The notes below the pieces were generated by a model. It was given only the letters and a program-made list of their open reading frames with translations. It ran no database searches and was not told where the DNA came from. Shown one piece after another: positions 9,078 to 18,900 of a stretch of DNA of 64,000 nucleotides (positions are counted from its first letter, which is position 1; every line of letters starts with the position of its first letter). Source of the DNA: Tunturibacter empetritectus. GTDB lineage: Bacteria; Acidobacteriota; Terriglobia; Terriglobales; Acidobacteriaceae. The DNA lies in assembly GCF_040358985.1 (NCBI RefSeq), contig NZ_CP132932.1:3286001-3350000 (forward strand), read 5' to 3'. The position numbers and the translations under genes are program-made.

Positions 9078-9455
9078 ATGACCGTGAAATCAAACGTGAA
9101 GCGTCACCGGGAGTTCAGCACGAGTTTGCTCTTTCAGATCGAACAGTGGATTGTTCTACTCCTTGGGATTGCCTGTCTCGCGGTTTTCTTGTGGGCAGCC
9201 TTGGATGGGCACAAAGCATTCTCCATTCGGCACTTATCACACTTCAGCACGACGACGATTGTTTTTACTGGTTGGCTTCTGACGATCGCCGTCGGACTTA
9301 TTGGAGTTACGTTGATGCGATTTGCATTCTACAAACGTAGCGAATCGGAGCCTGACGCAAAGTCGATGAGTAAAAGAGTTCGAACGGCATCTGGTGGCTC
9401 AACCAAGAATTCTAGTCGCTTGATGTCAATCACTGCAGACAAGAGGAGGCGGTGA
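9078..9455 (+). CDS. Small two-span inner-membrane protein, first gene of efflux operon
   Basis: Protein of 125 residues with two hydrophobic segments, about residues 24-42 (WIVLLLGIACLAVFLWAAL) and 61-83 (TTIVFTGWLLTIAVGLIGVTLMR), then a basic hydrophilic tail (KRVRTASGG...DKRRR). No domain family is recognised. It has a good ribosome site (GGAGG just upstream of ATG 9078), and its stop codon overlaps the start of the MFS transporter (TGATG), so it is translationally coupled to it. The context suggests an accessory or assembly subunit of the EmrAB-like pump. It could also be unrelated cargo; function unknown. Confidence 0.7.
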   Translation: MTVKSNVKRHREFSTSLLFQIEQWIVLLLGIACLAVFLWAALDGHKAFSIRHLSHFSTTTIVFTGWLLTIAVGLIGVTLMRFAFYKRSESEPDAKSMSKRVRTASGGSTKNSSRLMSITADKRRR

Positions 9456-11044
9456 TGGCAGAGCAACGTTGGGTACCAAAGCACAACCCATGGCTGATTG
9501 CGCTTGTCGTCAGCATGGCGACCTTTATGGAGGTGTTGGACACCTCGGTCGCGAATGTGGCGTTACCCCACATCGCTGGCTCTTTAGGTGCCAGCCAGGA
9601 TGAATCGACCTGGGTGCTCACGTGCTATCTGGTGTCAAACGCTGTCGTTCTGCCGCTTGCCTCCTATATCTCGACGTTGATCGGCCGCAAACGCTTTTAC
9701 ATGTCCTGCGTTGCTCTGTTCGGCATCAGCTCTTTGCTTTGCGGTCTTGCGCCCACGCTTCCGCTCTTGTTGTTTTTCAGAGTGCTGCAAGGGGTCGGCG
9801 GTGGCGGGCTCGGTCCGTCGGAGCAGTCCATTCTCGCAGACACCTTTGAGCCGGCTAAGCGTGGGCAGGCGTTTGCCCTATACGGAATGGCGGTGATCCT
9901 GGCACCGACAGTAGGCCCCACGATCGGCGGCTGGCTGACGGACAACTTTGACTGGCGTTGGATCTTCTTCATCAACCTGCCCGTAGTTGTTCTGTCTCTC
10001 TTTTTGACGCACAAACTGGTCGAAGACCCACCTGCGATCCAGAAGGAAGTGAAAGAGGCTAGAAGCAGCCATTTCCGGGTGGACTATATCGGATTCAGCT
10101 TGCTGGCGCTCACCTTTGGAACCTTGGAGGTCGTGCTCGACAAAGGTCAGGAGGATGACTGGTTCAGCTCGCACTTGATTACTACGTTCGTCATCGTGTC
10201 GGCGGTGGCCTTCATCGCAGTAATTCTTTGGGAGCTTTATTTGGCTCGGAAGAAGCAACGGCCGATCCTCGACCTGAGACTCTTCTCCAATCGAAACTTT
10301 GCGTTGTCCATGGGAATGATGTTTGTTCTCGGCGCGTCACTCTATGCAGTCAACACGCTCTTTAGCCAGTTTCTGCAAAATTTGATGGGATACACCGCCG
10401 AGCAATCGGGACTGGCGCTGGCCAGCGGCGGCCTCGCAACCATGATCTGCATGGTCATTGTTGGGGCGATCTCCTCCAAGGTCGATCCGAGAAAGCTGGC
10501 AGCTTTTGGCTTTGCCGTCACGGCCGCAAGTCTCTTTTACATGAGCGGAATGGATCTGCAGATGAGCTTCGCCCACGCGAGCTCACTGAAGTTTTTCCAA
10601 GGCTTCGGCATCGCGTTCCTTTTCATTCCTATCAGCACGATGTCTTACATCGGGGTCCCTGAGAACAAGAACAACGATGTTTCAGGCATGACGAATCTTG
10701 CAAGAAATATAGGAGGGTCTTGTGGAACTTCCTATCTCACCACCGTATATGCGCGTCACCAGCAGGTGCATCAACATGCGCTGATCAAGAACGCGACCAA
10801 CGGCAATATCTTTTATCTCAACCGTATCAACACGATGACGCAGCAGCACATGGCGAGCGGAATGTCGCGTATGGCCGCGAAACAGCATGCCATTCAGCAG
10901 TTCTATCAACAGTTGCAGGCGCAGGCAGGCGTCATGTCGTACATCGACATCATCTTGTTCTTCGCGGGTGCCTGTCTATTAATGATTCCCGTTGCGTTCT
11001 TCATGAAGAGGGGCGTTGCCAGCAGTACTGCAGTCATGCATTGA
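9455..11044 (+). CDS. emrB: DHA2-family MFS multidrug transporter (EmrB/QacA type)
   Basis: Inner-membrane drug/proton antiporter of 529 residues with about 14 hydrophobic segments, the usual DHA2 length. Family signatures are MEVLDTSVANVALPHIAGSLGA (motif D1), LIGRKRFY (motif A), GVGGGGLGPSEQSILAD and the antiporter motif C region APTVGPTIGGWL followed by WRWIFFINLP. GTG 9452 is in frame, but ATG 9455 is preferred because AGGAGG (9444-9449) is correctly spaced from it and it overlaps the preceding stop. Followed by a TolC-like channel and an EmrA-like adaptor in the same orientation, so the three should form a trans-envelope pump. Regulation is probably by the divergent TetR. Substrates are unknown. 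Confidence 0.93.
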   Translation: MAEQRWVPKHNPWLIALVVSMATFMEVLDTSVANVALPHIAGSLGASQDESTWVLTCYLVSNAVVLPLASYISTLIGRKRFYMSCVALFGISSLLCGLAPTLPLLLFFRVLQGVGGGGLGPSEQSILADTFEPAKRGQAFALYGMAVILAPTVGPTIGGWLTDNFDWRWIFFINLPVVVLSLFLTHKLVEDPPAIQKEVKEARSSHFRVDYIGFSLLALTFGTLEVVLDKGQEDDWFSSHLITTFVIVSAVAFIAVILWELYLARKKQRPILDLRLFSNRNFALSMGMMFVLGASLYAVNTLFSQFLQNLMGYTAEQSGLALASGGLATMICMVIVGAISSKVDPRKLAAFGFAVTAASLFYMSGMDLQMSFAHASSLKFFQGFGIAFLFIPISTMSYIGVPENKNNDVSGMTNLARNIGGSCGTSYLTTVYARHQQVHQHALIKNATNGNIFYLNRINTMTQQHMASGMSRMAAKQHAIQQFYQQLQAQAGVMSYIDIILFFAGACLLMIPVAFFMKRGVASSTAVMH

Positions 11045-11054
11045 GGATTCTTCC

Positions 11055-12629
11055 ATGAAAAAGCACAAATTTATAACTCGTTCACGTCCGATCTTCGCAA
11101 CGATTGCTCTAGTGTCTTTCACTGCGGTGATCGCGCAGGCACAAGGAGGATCTTCCTCTAGCTCTCAGAGTTCGAAAGCGCAGCAGGTGCAGCTATCGGG
11201 GCGAAGCCAGGGTGGCGCCAGCGTGTCGGTGCAGCAGTCAGGCTCCAGCAGCACAAGCTCGAGCGTCAACACGATCAACTCGACGGTACAGGTGCAAGGA
11301 AATTACGCCGGCAGCATCAATGCTCCAATGGATGGAACCGGGCCTGTCGATCTGACCTTTGCTCAGGCAATCCAGTTGGGCCTTCACTATAACCTCGGTG
11401 GTATCGCGTCGGACGCCTCTTCGAGACAACTACGCGCGCAACGGCTCAGCGCATTGAGCAATCTGCTTCCGAACATCTACGCCACTCTTGCGGAGAGTGC
11501 GGCAAAGACCGATCTTCAGACGTCGGGAATCTCTTCCTCGACTTTCAGCAGCGGCAGCGTCGGCGGGGGGCTATCCATACCGGCGGTTGTTGGCCCATAT
11601 CACTATTACAGCCTTGAAGGAAACCTATCGGAGCAGCTAAGCCTCACCGATTTGCATAACCTCAAGTCTGCGAATGCGGCGCATGCGGCGGCAGTGCTCA
11701 ATATGCGTGATACTCGCGAGTTCGTGATTGTCGCAGTAGGCGGATCGTATCTTCGCGTGCTTGCCTCGATCGCGCTGGTCGAGTCACAAGAGGTCCAAGT
11801 CCAGTATGCACAGGCCAGCTATCAGCAGACTGCGGCGCAACTCCAGTCCGGAACCAAGGCCGAGATCGACGCCGATAAGAGCCTCGTCGAGTTACAGACA
11901 GAGCAGCAGCGCCTCTCTTCGCAAAAGGGCGATCTGATCAAACAGAAGATGCAATTGGCCCGCATCATCGGCATCAATCCAGGCCGGGACCTGCACTTGG
12001 CGGAAAAGCTTTCGACAGACATCCCCGTTTCTGATGGTGCTGATGCTTCGATCGGGTACGCGTTGAAGCATCGGGTGGACCTGCAGGCAGCCGGACAGCA
12101 ACTTCAGGCCGCAGAGGAGGCGTATCGAGCCTCGAAGTCGGAGTATCTTCCTTCCTTCGCCGTTAGCGGCTACTACGGCCTGCAAGGCACCAACCCTAAC
12201 AAGGGCGCCGGGGTATTCTCCGCGTCGGCAACGCTGACGGTTCCTATCTTCAACAGCGGCAAGACTAAGTCCGATGTGCAGCAGGCCGATGCCGCGGTAA
12301 TGCAACGGAAGGCTGAGGCGACCGATCAGCGCGGTGTGGTGGAAGACGATGTGCGCAGCGCGTTGGTCGATCTCCAGGTAGCGTCGCATCAAGTGCAGGT
12401 TGCGCAGAGTAATCGCACCTTGGCAAAGAGCACGTTGCAGCAGTCTTTGGACCGGTATGCAGCAGGCGTCACCAACTCTGTTGAAGTCGTTCAGTCGCAG
12501 GAGACCCTGGCCTCGGCAGAGCACGACTACATCAGCAGCCTTTACTCGCTCAATCTCAGCAAGATCAGCCTGGCCCGTGCCATGGGCAACGCAGAAGAAA
12601 CTATCCCCGACATGCTGAAAGGAAACTAA
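11055..12629 (+). CDS. TolC-family outer-membrane efflux protein
   Basis: Outer-membrane channel of 524 residues. ATG 11055 is chosen because TGAGGA lies 8 bases upstream and the protein then begins with a signal peptide (MKKHKFITRSRPIFATIALVSFTAVIAQAQ). A Ser/Gln-rich linker (about residues 31-90) precedes the OEP repeats. The helical repeats are visible twice (LTFAQAIQLGLHYNL... and DASIGYALKHRVDLQAAGQQLQAAEEAYRASKSEYLPSFAVSGYYG), ending with LYSLNLSKISLARAMGNAE, all typical of TolC/OprM. It begins 10 bases after the transporter stop and 3 bases before the adaptor gene. Forms the exit duct of the EmrAB-like pump. The long Ser-rich N-terminal insert is unusual. Confidence 0.9.
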   Translation: MKKHKFITRSRPIFATIALVSFTAVIAQAQGGSSSSSQSSKAQQVQLSGRSQGGASVSVQQSGSSSTSSSVNTINSTVQVQGNYAGSINAPMDGTGPVDLTFAQAIQLGLHYNLGGIASDASSRQLRAQRLSALSNLLPNIYATLAESAAKTDLQTSGISSSTFSSGSVGGGLSIPAVVGPYHYYSLEGNLSEQLSLTDLHNLKSANAAHAAAVLNMRDTREFVIVAVGGSYLRVLASIALVESQEVQVQYAQASYQQTAAQLQSGTKAEIDADKSLVELQTEQQRLSSQKGDLIKQKMQLARIIGINPGRDLHLAEKLSTDIPVSDGADASIGYALKHRVDLQAAGQQLQAAEEAYRASKSEYLPSFAVSGYYGLQGTNPNKGAGVFSASATLTVPIFNSGKTKSDVQQADAAVMQRKAEATDQRGVVEDDVRSALVDLQVASHQVQVAQSNRTLAKSTLQQSLDRYAAGVTNSVEVVQSQETLASAEHDYISSLYSLNLSKISLARAMGNAEETIPDMLKGN

Positions 12630-12632
12630 GTC

Positions 12633-13922
12633 ATGCCAACGCAAATTGAAGACGACAAGGGTCAAGCTTCTATCTCTCTAGGAGACTTTGAACAAAACGG
12701 TGAAGAGAGCAAGGAACAGAACGCGACTAAAGAACAAAAAGCTCCCTTCGACCCGGCAAAGCATCGACGGAACATCATCCTTGGTGTCGTCGTCGTTGCA
12801 ATTCTTCTCATCGGAAGTATTGTCTGGTGGCTCTACTCAGGTACGTACGAGTCCACCGATGATGCCCAGGTTGACGGCCATCTGAACCCCATCGCAGCTC
12901 GTGTCGATGGAACCATTCGCGCCGTTTATATCGAAGACAATCAAACTGTCCATGCCGGCCAGCCTCTTCTTGATCTGGATACGAAAGATGCCGAGGTCAG
13001 CGTGGCTCAGGCTCAGGCCGACTACGACCAGGCGCTCGAGCAGCGCAGCGCCGAAACTCCCAACCTCCCAATTCAGCAGGTCAGCAACGAAACCGACGTT
13101 GTGAATGCCGACTCAGAGGTAGTCAATGCCGAAGCCGCGCTCGCAGGGGCACAACACGACTACGACTCCGACGTTGCGAAGTTGCACCAGGCGGAGGCAA
13201 CCAACGAAAAGGCGCAATCCGATTTGCGTCGCTACAAACAGCTCGTCGAGAAGAGAGAGTTGGCGCAATCGGACTACGACCAGTATCTCGCCAGCGCGAA
13301 ATCCGATGCGGCCAACGTCGATGCGTCTGCGGCCGCGGCCGCATCGCAGGGAAAGTTGATCGATCAGCGTCGCGCGCAGCTCAAAGAGCAGGAAGCCAAA
13401 AGAACCCAGACACTCCGCAATGCGCCTAGGCAAGTTGCGATCAAGAATGCTGACAATCGCATGAGAGAAGCAAGCCTGGAGTCATACGGAGCGAAGCTCG
13501 AACAGGCTAAATTGAACCTCACCTACTGTCACGTCGTGGCTCCTGTCGACGGTATCGTCCTACAGCGAAGCGCGGAGGTTGGGGGCAGAATCACCGGCGG
13601 CCAACAGCTTCTTATGATTGCTCAGATCGACCATCCTTGGATAGTCGCGAACTTCAAAGAGACGCAGCTGCACAAGATGCATCCTGGCCAACGAGTGGAC
13701 ATCAAGGTAGATGCTCTGAGCAAATCTTTTATTGGCGAAGTTGAAGCAATGGCCGCGACGACCGGGGATCGCGCCAGCACGTTGCCTGCGGAAAATGCAA
13801 CTGGCAACTACGTCAAAGTGATTCAGCGTCTGCCTGTTCGCATCCGTTTCAAAGACGGCCAGGACGGGCTCGACGAACTGAGGGCGGGCATGTCGGTTGA
13901 ACCAAAGGTTCATATCGAATGA
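12633..13922 (+). CDS. emrA: HlyD/EmrA-family membrane fusion protein
   Basis: Periplasmic adaptor of 429 residues. A charged cytoplasmic N-terminus precedes one membrane span (about residues 47-69, NIILGVVVVAILLIGSIVWWLY). Then comes the biotinyl/lipoyl-like half ESTDDAQVDGHLNPIAARVDGTIRAVYIEDNQTVHAGQPLLDLD, a long alpha-helical hairpin rich in Ala/Gln/Asp, and the second half VVAPVDGIVLQRSAEVGGRI, followed by the beta-barrel domain ending GMSVEPKVHIE. These are the EmrA features. Starts 3 bases after the TolC-like gene. Couples the MFS transporter to the outer-membrane channel. Confidence 0.93.
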   Translation: MPTQIEDDKGQASISLGDFEQNGEESKEQNATKEQKAPFDPAKHRRNIILGVVVVAILLIGSIVWWLYSGTYESTDDAQVDGHLNPIAARVDGTIRAVYIEDNQTVHAGQPLLDLDTKDAEVSVAQAQADYDQALEQRSAETPNLPIQQVSNETDVVNADSEVVNAEAALAGAQHDYDSDVAKLHQAEATNEKAQSDLRRYKQLVEKRELAQSDYDQYLASAKSDAANVDASAAAAASQGKLIDQRRAQLKEQEAKRTQTLRNAPRQVAIKNADNRMREASLESYGAKLEQAKLNLTYCHVVAPVDGIVLQRSAEVGGRITGGQQLLMIAQIDHPWIVANFKETQLHKMHPGQRVDIKVDALSKSFIGEVEAMAATTGDRASTLPAENATGNYVKVIQRLPVRIRFKDGQDGLDELRAGMSVEPKVHIE

Positions 13923-14018
13923 CTTGTCCCCGAGGTTCAGCACGACCCAGTCATGAAGTGCCGCAAACGGAAGTAAGCGGCCTCTAAGTTCTTCTAACCC
14001 GCACGGTCCGGAGACCAA

Positions 14019-15035
14019 ATGATATTTCGTTGCAAAACGCACTTCTCTAAGTTCAACAGGTTTGCGAGTGCGCTCTGCACACTCGCGGTGATCGGTGTCA
14101 TCGTTCCTTTGCAGGCTCAACAGCCGGACGGCTCTGCTTTGCCGTCCCATGAAAGTGCCCCGTCCGGTGCTTACGAAGAATGGCACTCGGGTGAGACGGT
14201 ACATCTGATCGGCCTTCCTGAGATAAAGGAAAAAGAAAAGGGATTGCTTTCCATCTCGCCAACTGCACTGACGTTTGCTTCGCCCGGAGGGCGCGCTTCC
14301 GTGCAACGGGCGGAGATATCAAATGTTTCAACAGGCGACGTGAACGTAGAGACGGGTGGCACTGCAGGAAAGATCACCAGAGCCATCATTCCGTTTGGCG
14401 GCGGTTCTGCGTTAGCCACAGTAACTCACAAACAATTAGGCCTTCTCACAATAGAGTTTCGTGATCAGCGCAATGCTCTCCATGGAGCCGTGTTTCTGCT
14501 GCCAAAGGATGAGGCATTACAGGCGCAGCAGCAGCTGGGAGAACAGACGTCGCCGCATTCGACGGAACCTCCACAGGGACGATGCGAAACGAACGGCGGC
14601 GTTTTACCCGACTCAATCAAAGTAGCGGTCATCACTACACCGGGTGACCCTGTGCCCGCCGAATATAGGATGTTGATCTATGAGCAGCTCGTGCGCCGCC
14701 TTCGCGAAGAAGGGAGATTTACCGCCGTCTATCGCGACAGTGACGGCGAACCCGAGGCGGCCTGTCCCAAGTACCACCTCGTTTTGACACTGGATGCTTT
14801 CAAAAAGGGTAATGCGGCGGTGAGAGCTTCCACTGGCCCAGTTGGTTTCTTCGTTGGGGCAACCAAGCTGAAGTTCTACGTCCAAGTGCAGGCTCTAAAC
14901 GGAAGGATGCTAATTGACAAGGACCTAAAAGCCTCGCAGCGTGGCGACACTGACAGTCTCAATATTGCTGATAAGATTACGAAGTCGCTGACCAAGGAGC
15001 TCGAGAAAGCCAGCATGCACGCTGCGCGATCTTAG
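14019..15035 (+). CDS. Secreted protein of unknown function downstream of the efflux operon
   Basis: Protein of 338 residues with a signal peptide (about residues 1-33, FASALCTLAVIGVIVPLQAQ). The first half is a beta-rich region (KGLLSISPTALTFASPGGRASVQRAEISNVSTG) that looks like an Ig or PapD-type sandwich. The second half (IKVAVITTPGDPVPAEYRMLIYEQLVRRLREEGRFTAVYRDSD...YHLVLTLDAFKKGN) resembles lipoprotein modules of the DUF4410 kind that compare or insert periplasmic factors; this likeness is by eye only. It lies 96 bases after emrA in the same direction, so it may belong to the TetR-controlled unit. I do not recognise a function. Confidence 0.6.
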   Translation: MIFRCKTHFSKFNRFASALCTLAVIGVIVPLQAQQPDGSALPSHESAPSGAYEEWHSGETVHLIGLPEIKEKEKGLLSISPTALTFASPGGRASVQRAEISNVSTGDVNVETGGTAGKITRAIIPFGGGSALATVTHKQLGLLTIEFRDQRNALHGAVFLLPKDEALQAQQQLGEQTSPHSTEPPQGRCETNGGVLPDSIKVAVITTPGDPVPAEYRMLIYEQLVRRLREEGRFTAVYRDSDGEPEAACPKYHLVLTLDAFKKGNAAVRASTGPVGFFVGATKLKFYVQVQALNGRMLIDKDLKASQRGDTDSLNIADKITKSLTKELEKASMHAARS

Positions 15036-15052
15036 GGAAGTGGTTTTGTTCA

Positions 15053-15078
15053 GCTATCTCTCTTTGAAGGGAGATAGC
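15053..15078 (+). terminator. Hairpin after the efflux-linked secreted protein
   Basis: Arms GCTATCTCTC (15053-15062) and GGGAGATAGC (15069-15078) pair over ten bases with one G-T wobble around the loop TTTGAA, 17 bases past the stop codon at 15035. No T-run follows, so it is a probable rather than certain terminator. Confidence 0.45.
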
Positions 15079-15314
15079 CTACGATCTACGGAATACGCTC
15101 GCGATATCGAGTCCAGACTGAATCCGAAACAGTTTGCGCGGATCCACCGCTTACTCTTGCGCACGTTGCCGAAGTCCTTGATTTCACGGTCACAAGGTTA
15201 TCCTACATAACAGCAATGAACTTCTTAAGAGCTGCTGCCAGAGTGAAAGTGCGAAACCCCTCCTCGGTTGACGGCACACTAGCTCTTGAGCAAAGGTGAT
15301 GGAACAGTGGTACT

Positions 15315-15396
<82 letters not shown>

Positions 15397-15914
15397 ACTG
15401 AAGCCGGTATTCTAACGTATTGATTCTTCTGGTCCGGTGTTGCGTCGTAGTACACCATCTTATCTCGTATTCGGAGTGATTGGACCCACGTTTGGACCCA
15501 ACTTGGAGCATTGTTCGGACGTCACTGCCTCTACTGCGGATTGGAAGGATGGGCGGGTGTAGTACAAACAACGGCGCCGTTCCAATCGGTCGCGGGAGTA
15601 TTCACGGCACGATGAACTTTTCCAACCTTACTGGGCGTCGATCTTCGCCCCTTTTCACAGTGCTAGAACTGTACTAACTGATTAATACGTTGTGCGGCCT
15701 ATCAACACTGGGATGTTTTTTTCATGAAACTTTCCTCCTTTCAATCCAAGCTCGCTTGACAGCATTTGCGTCGAAGCTTGAATGTTTAACCACTACCTAA
15801 AAGTCATTTGAGGTTGCACGCGAACGTTCCAGAAGACATGAAACCTGGATTCGAACCATCGCTAATCCTTCACAAATCGTATTTTTCAATCGGTGTTTTC
15901 AGGAGCCAGTGCAT
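15397..15914. other. Non-coding stretch inside left island boundary
   Basis: About 520 bases between the left att-like repeat and the TonB receptor gene. It contains GATTGGACCCACG...TGGACCCAACTT near 15478-15502, resembling the tail of the integrase stub at the right end (IGPKWTQIGP; here VIGPTFGPN), so it may be another integrase relic. The receptor promoter should lie here. No complete gene is seen. Confidence 0.4.
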
Positions 15915-18900
15915 ATGAAACTTTCACCCGCGTCCAACGGCTTCCTCACGTGTGCCGAAGCAGTACTCCTCGTCGCGTCCTTTGGCTATCCCATTGCCGC
16001 CCAGACCGCCGCAGTCGGCAACATCGCCGGCACAGTCACCGACACCTCAGGAGCCGCCGTTCCTGGCGCTGCCGTCGTCGTCACCAATACCGACACAGGC
16101 GTCTCCCGCACCCTCGCCACCGGCTCCGACGGCTCCTATAGCGCCACCTTCCTCCAGCCGGGCCACTATGAAGTCCTCCTCGGCGGCGGCGGCTTCGGCA
16201 AGATCGATCGCCAGAATCTCACCGTCACCGTGGGGCAGGTCCTCACCGTCGACGCGGCTCTGCCCACCGCTTCGGTCTCCACAGAGGTTCAGGTCTCGAC
16301 CGAATCCCCGATCATCGACACCGACAAAAACCAGATCTCGCAGACCATCGACCAGCACCTTATCTCCAATTTGCCAGTCAACGGCCGCCGTTGGGATAAC
16401 TTTGTGCTCTCCACCCCCAACGTTGCTCCCGACGGCAACACCGGCCTTATTAGCTACCGCGGCGTCTCCGGCCTCTACAACACCAACCTCGTCGACGGCG
16501 CCAACAACCAGCAGGCTTTCTTCTCGGAAGCACGCGGTCGCTCCATCGGAGCGCCTTACGTCTATCCGCTCGAATCCATTCAGGAGTTCCAGTCCAGCGT
16601 CAGCGGCTATTCGGCTGAGCTAGGCCAGGCCGCTGGCGGCATCGTCAACGCCATCACAAAATCTGGAACCAATCAGTTTCACGGCGATGTCTTCGAGTAC
16701 TACCGCACCCCCGGCTGGAACGCCCTCGACCCACTGAACAAGTACAATGGAAACCTCACCCGCAATCCCTTCCTCCTCAACCAGCCTGTAAAGACGCAGA
16801 ACCAGTTCGGTGTCTCGATAGGCGGACCCATTCTCAAGGACAAGCTCTTCTTCCACTTTACCTACGATGGCTACCGCAAGGTCAATCCCATCACCTATCT
16901 CTCTACCTACAACGCCGCGACTACCAGTGTGGCAAATCTCGCTCATCTCTGCGACGGCGGCACCACCTACGTCTCGGACGCTGGAAACATCTACCCCACC
17001 ACCATCACCGGCGTCAGCCCGACCCAGTGTTCGCAGGCGGTAGACTTCATCCAGACCAAGCTGCTCGGCTCCTTCGCGCGTAACACCACTCAGGACATCT
17101 ACTTCCCGCGCCTGGACTACCAGCTCAACTCCAAGACCCATCTCTCGGCCAGCTTCCTCTTCGAAAACTTCAAGCAGCCCAACGGCTACAACACCTCCAC
17201 CACCGTCAACAACGGCTCGGTCACGCAGAACGGCGGCGTCAACTTCCATCAGCGCTACGTCGTGGCCAACGCCGAGACCGCACTCACCACCAACTCGGCC
17301 AACGTGGTCCACTTCCAATGGTCGCGCGACCTTGAGACCGCCAGCACAAACTCCGGTGGTCCTGCTATGAACATCGGTAGCTCCACCGTCGGCGTAGCAG
17401 CCTATGGCGAAACCTCCGCCCTCCCCCGCGGAGCCTTCCCCGACGAGCACCGCATCCAGATCACCGACATCTACTCCACCATCTTCGGCAAGCACTCCGT
17501 CAAACTCGGCGTAGACGTCAATCTCATCCACGAGCAGATCGCCAACCTCTTCGGAGGCGACGGCAGCTTCACCTACTCCACCGGTACCGTCGAGGCCGAG
17601 TTCGCCAACTGGATCCAGGACGTCTATCAGGTCAACGGCGGCCGCCACTACAGCTCCTTCTCTCAGACCACCGACCCCATCACCGGCATCGGTGCAGACG
17701 ACTTCTGGAACAAGAACCTCGATATCTTCGTCGAAGACGACTGGAAGGTCACACCTAAACTCCTGCTATCGCTCGGTGCGCGTTACGACGTCCAACTCGT
17801 TCCCCAGCCCGACCGTCCCAACACGACCAGCACCCCGGCCTTCAACGCCACCTCGGTCATCAACACCGACTACCACATGGCCGCGCCCCGCATCGGCTTC
17901 GCCTGGAGCCCCCACGAGGGAACCGTCGTCCGCGGCGGATACGGGCTCTTCTTCGGCTTGACCTCCAACTCCACCTGGTACACCCTGCGCCGCGAGAATG
18001 GCGTCTACCAACAGCAGTTCAGCACTCGCACCTATAGCCCCAGCGGCACCTACAGCGCCATCACCGGCGCTCCCACTGGTGGGCCCAATCGTAAGTTCAG
18101 CGGCAACTCCGGCGCCGTCTACGACAGCTTCGCACCGCAGGGCGGCATCCCAGCCTTCACGCCTCCCGGCCCGGCTCCCATCAACCAGGTCACTGGAGCC
18201 CCAACGCCCGCCCTCAACCCGGGCCTCCCGGCGTCCACACTCAACATCCGTGGGGCCGCCCCTAACTTCCTCAACCCCTTCACCCACTCCTACGACCTCG
18301 CAGTCGAGCAACAGCTTCCGCTCCACTCCACCCTCTCCATCGGCTACGTCGGAACCCGCGGCATGCGTCTTCCCATCTTCGTTGACACCAACGTAGATCC
18401 CGTCAACGGCGTCATCTCGAACCGCCCCTACTACTCCTCCAGCGCATCCGGCATCACCCCCATCATCGTCCCCATCTACACCAAACGCCTCTCCACCGCC
18501 ACCGGGTCCATCCTCACCGGCCAATCGGACGTCAATAGCTGGTACCACTCCATGGCCGTTTCCGTCCGCAAGCCCCTTAGCTACGGCGTCGAGGTCCTCG
18601 CCAACTACACCTGGGCCAAGACCATGGACGGCGGCCAGTCCGGCGCACCTAACGGTACCTTCAACGGCACCGACGCTCCTCTGATTCCGTTCGCCGAAGG
18701 TCACCGTCAGGGTCGCGGCGCAGAGTACGCCCGCTCCGACATCGATCAGCGCGGCCGCTTCGTCGGCTCCATCGTTGCAACCTCGAAGCTCCCTATCGCC
18801 AACCGCTACGCCGCCTACGCCGCCAATGGCTGGCAGCTCTCCGGAAGCTACACCGCCCAGACAGGATTCCCCGTCACCGGCTTCATCAACGGAACTATCT

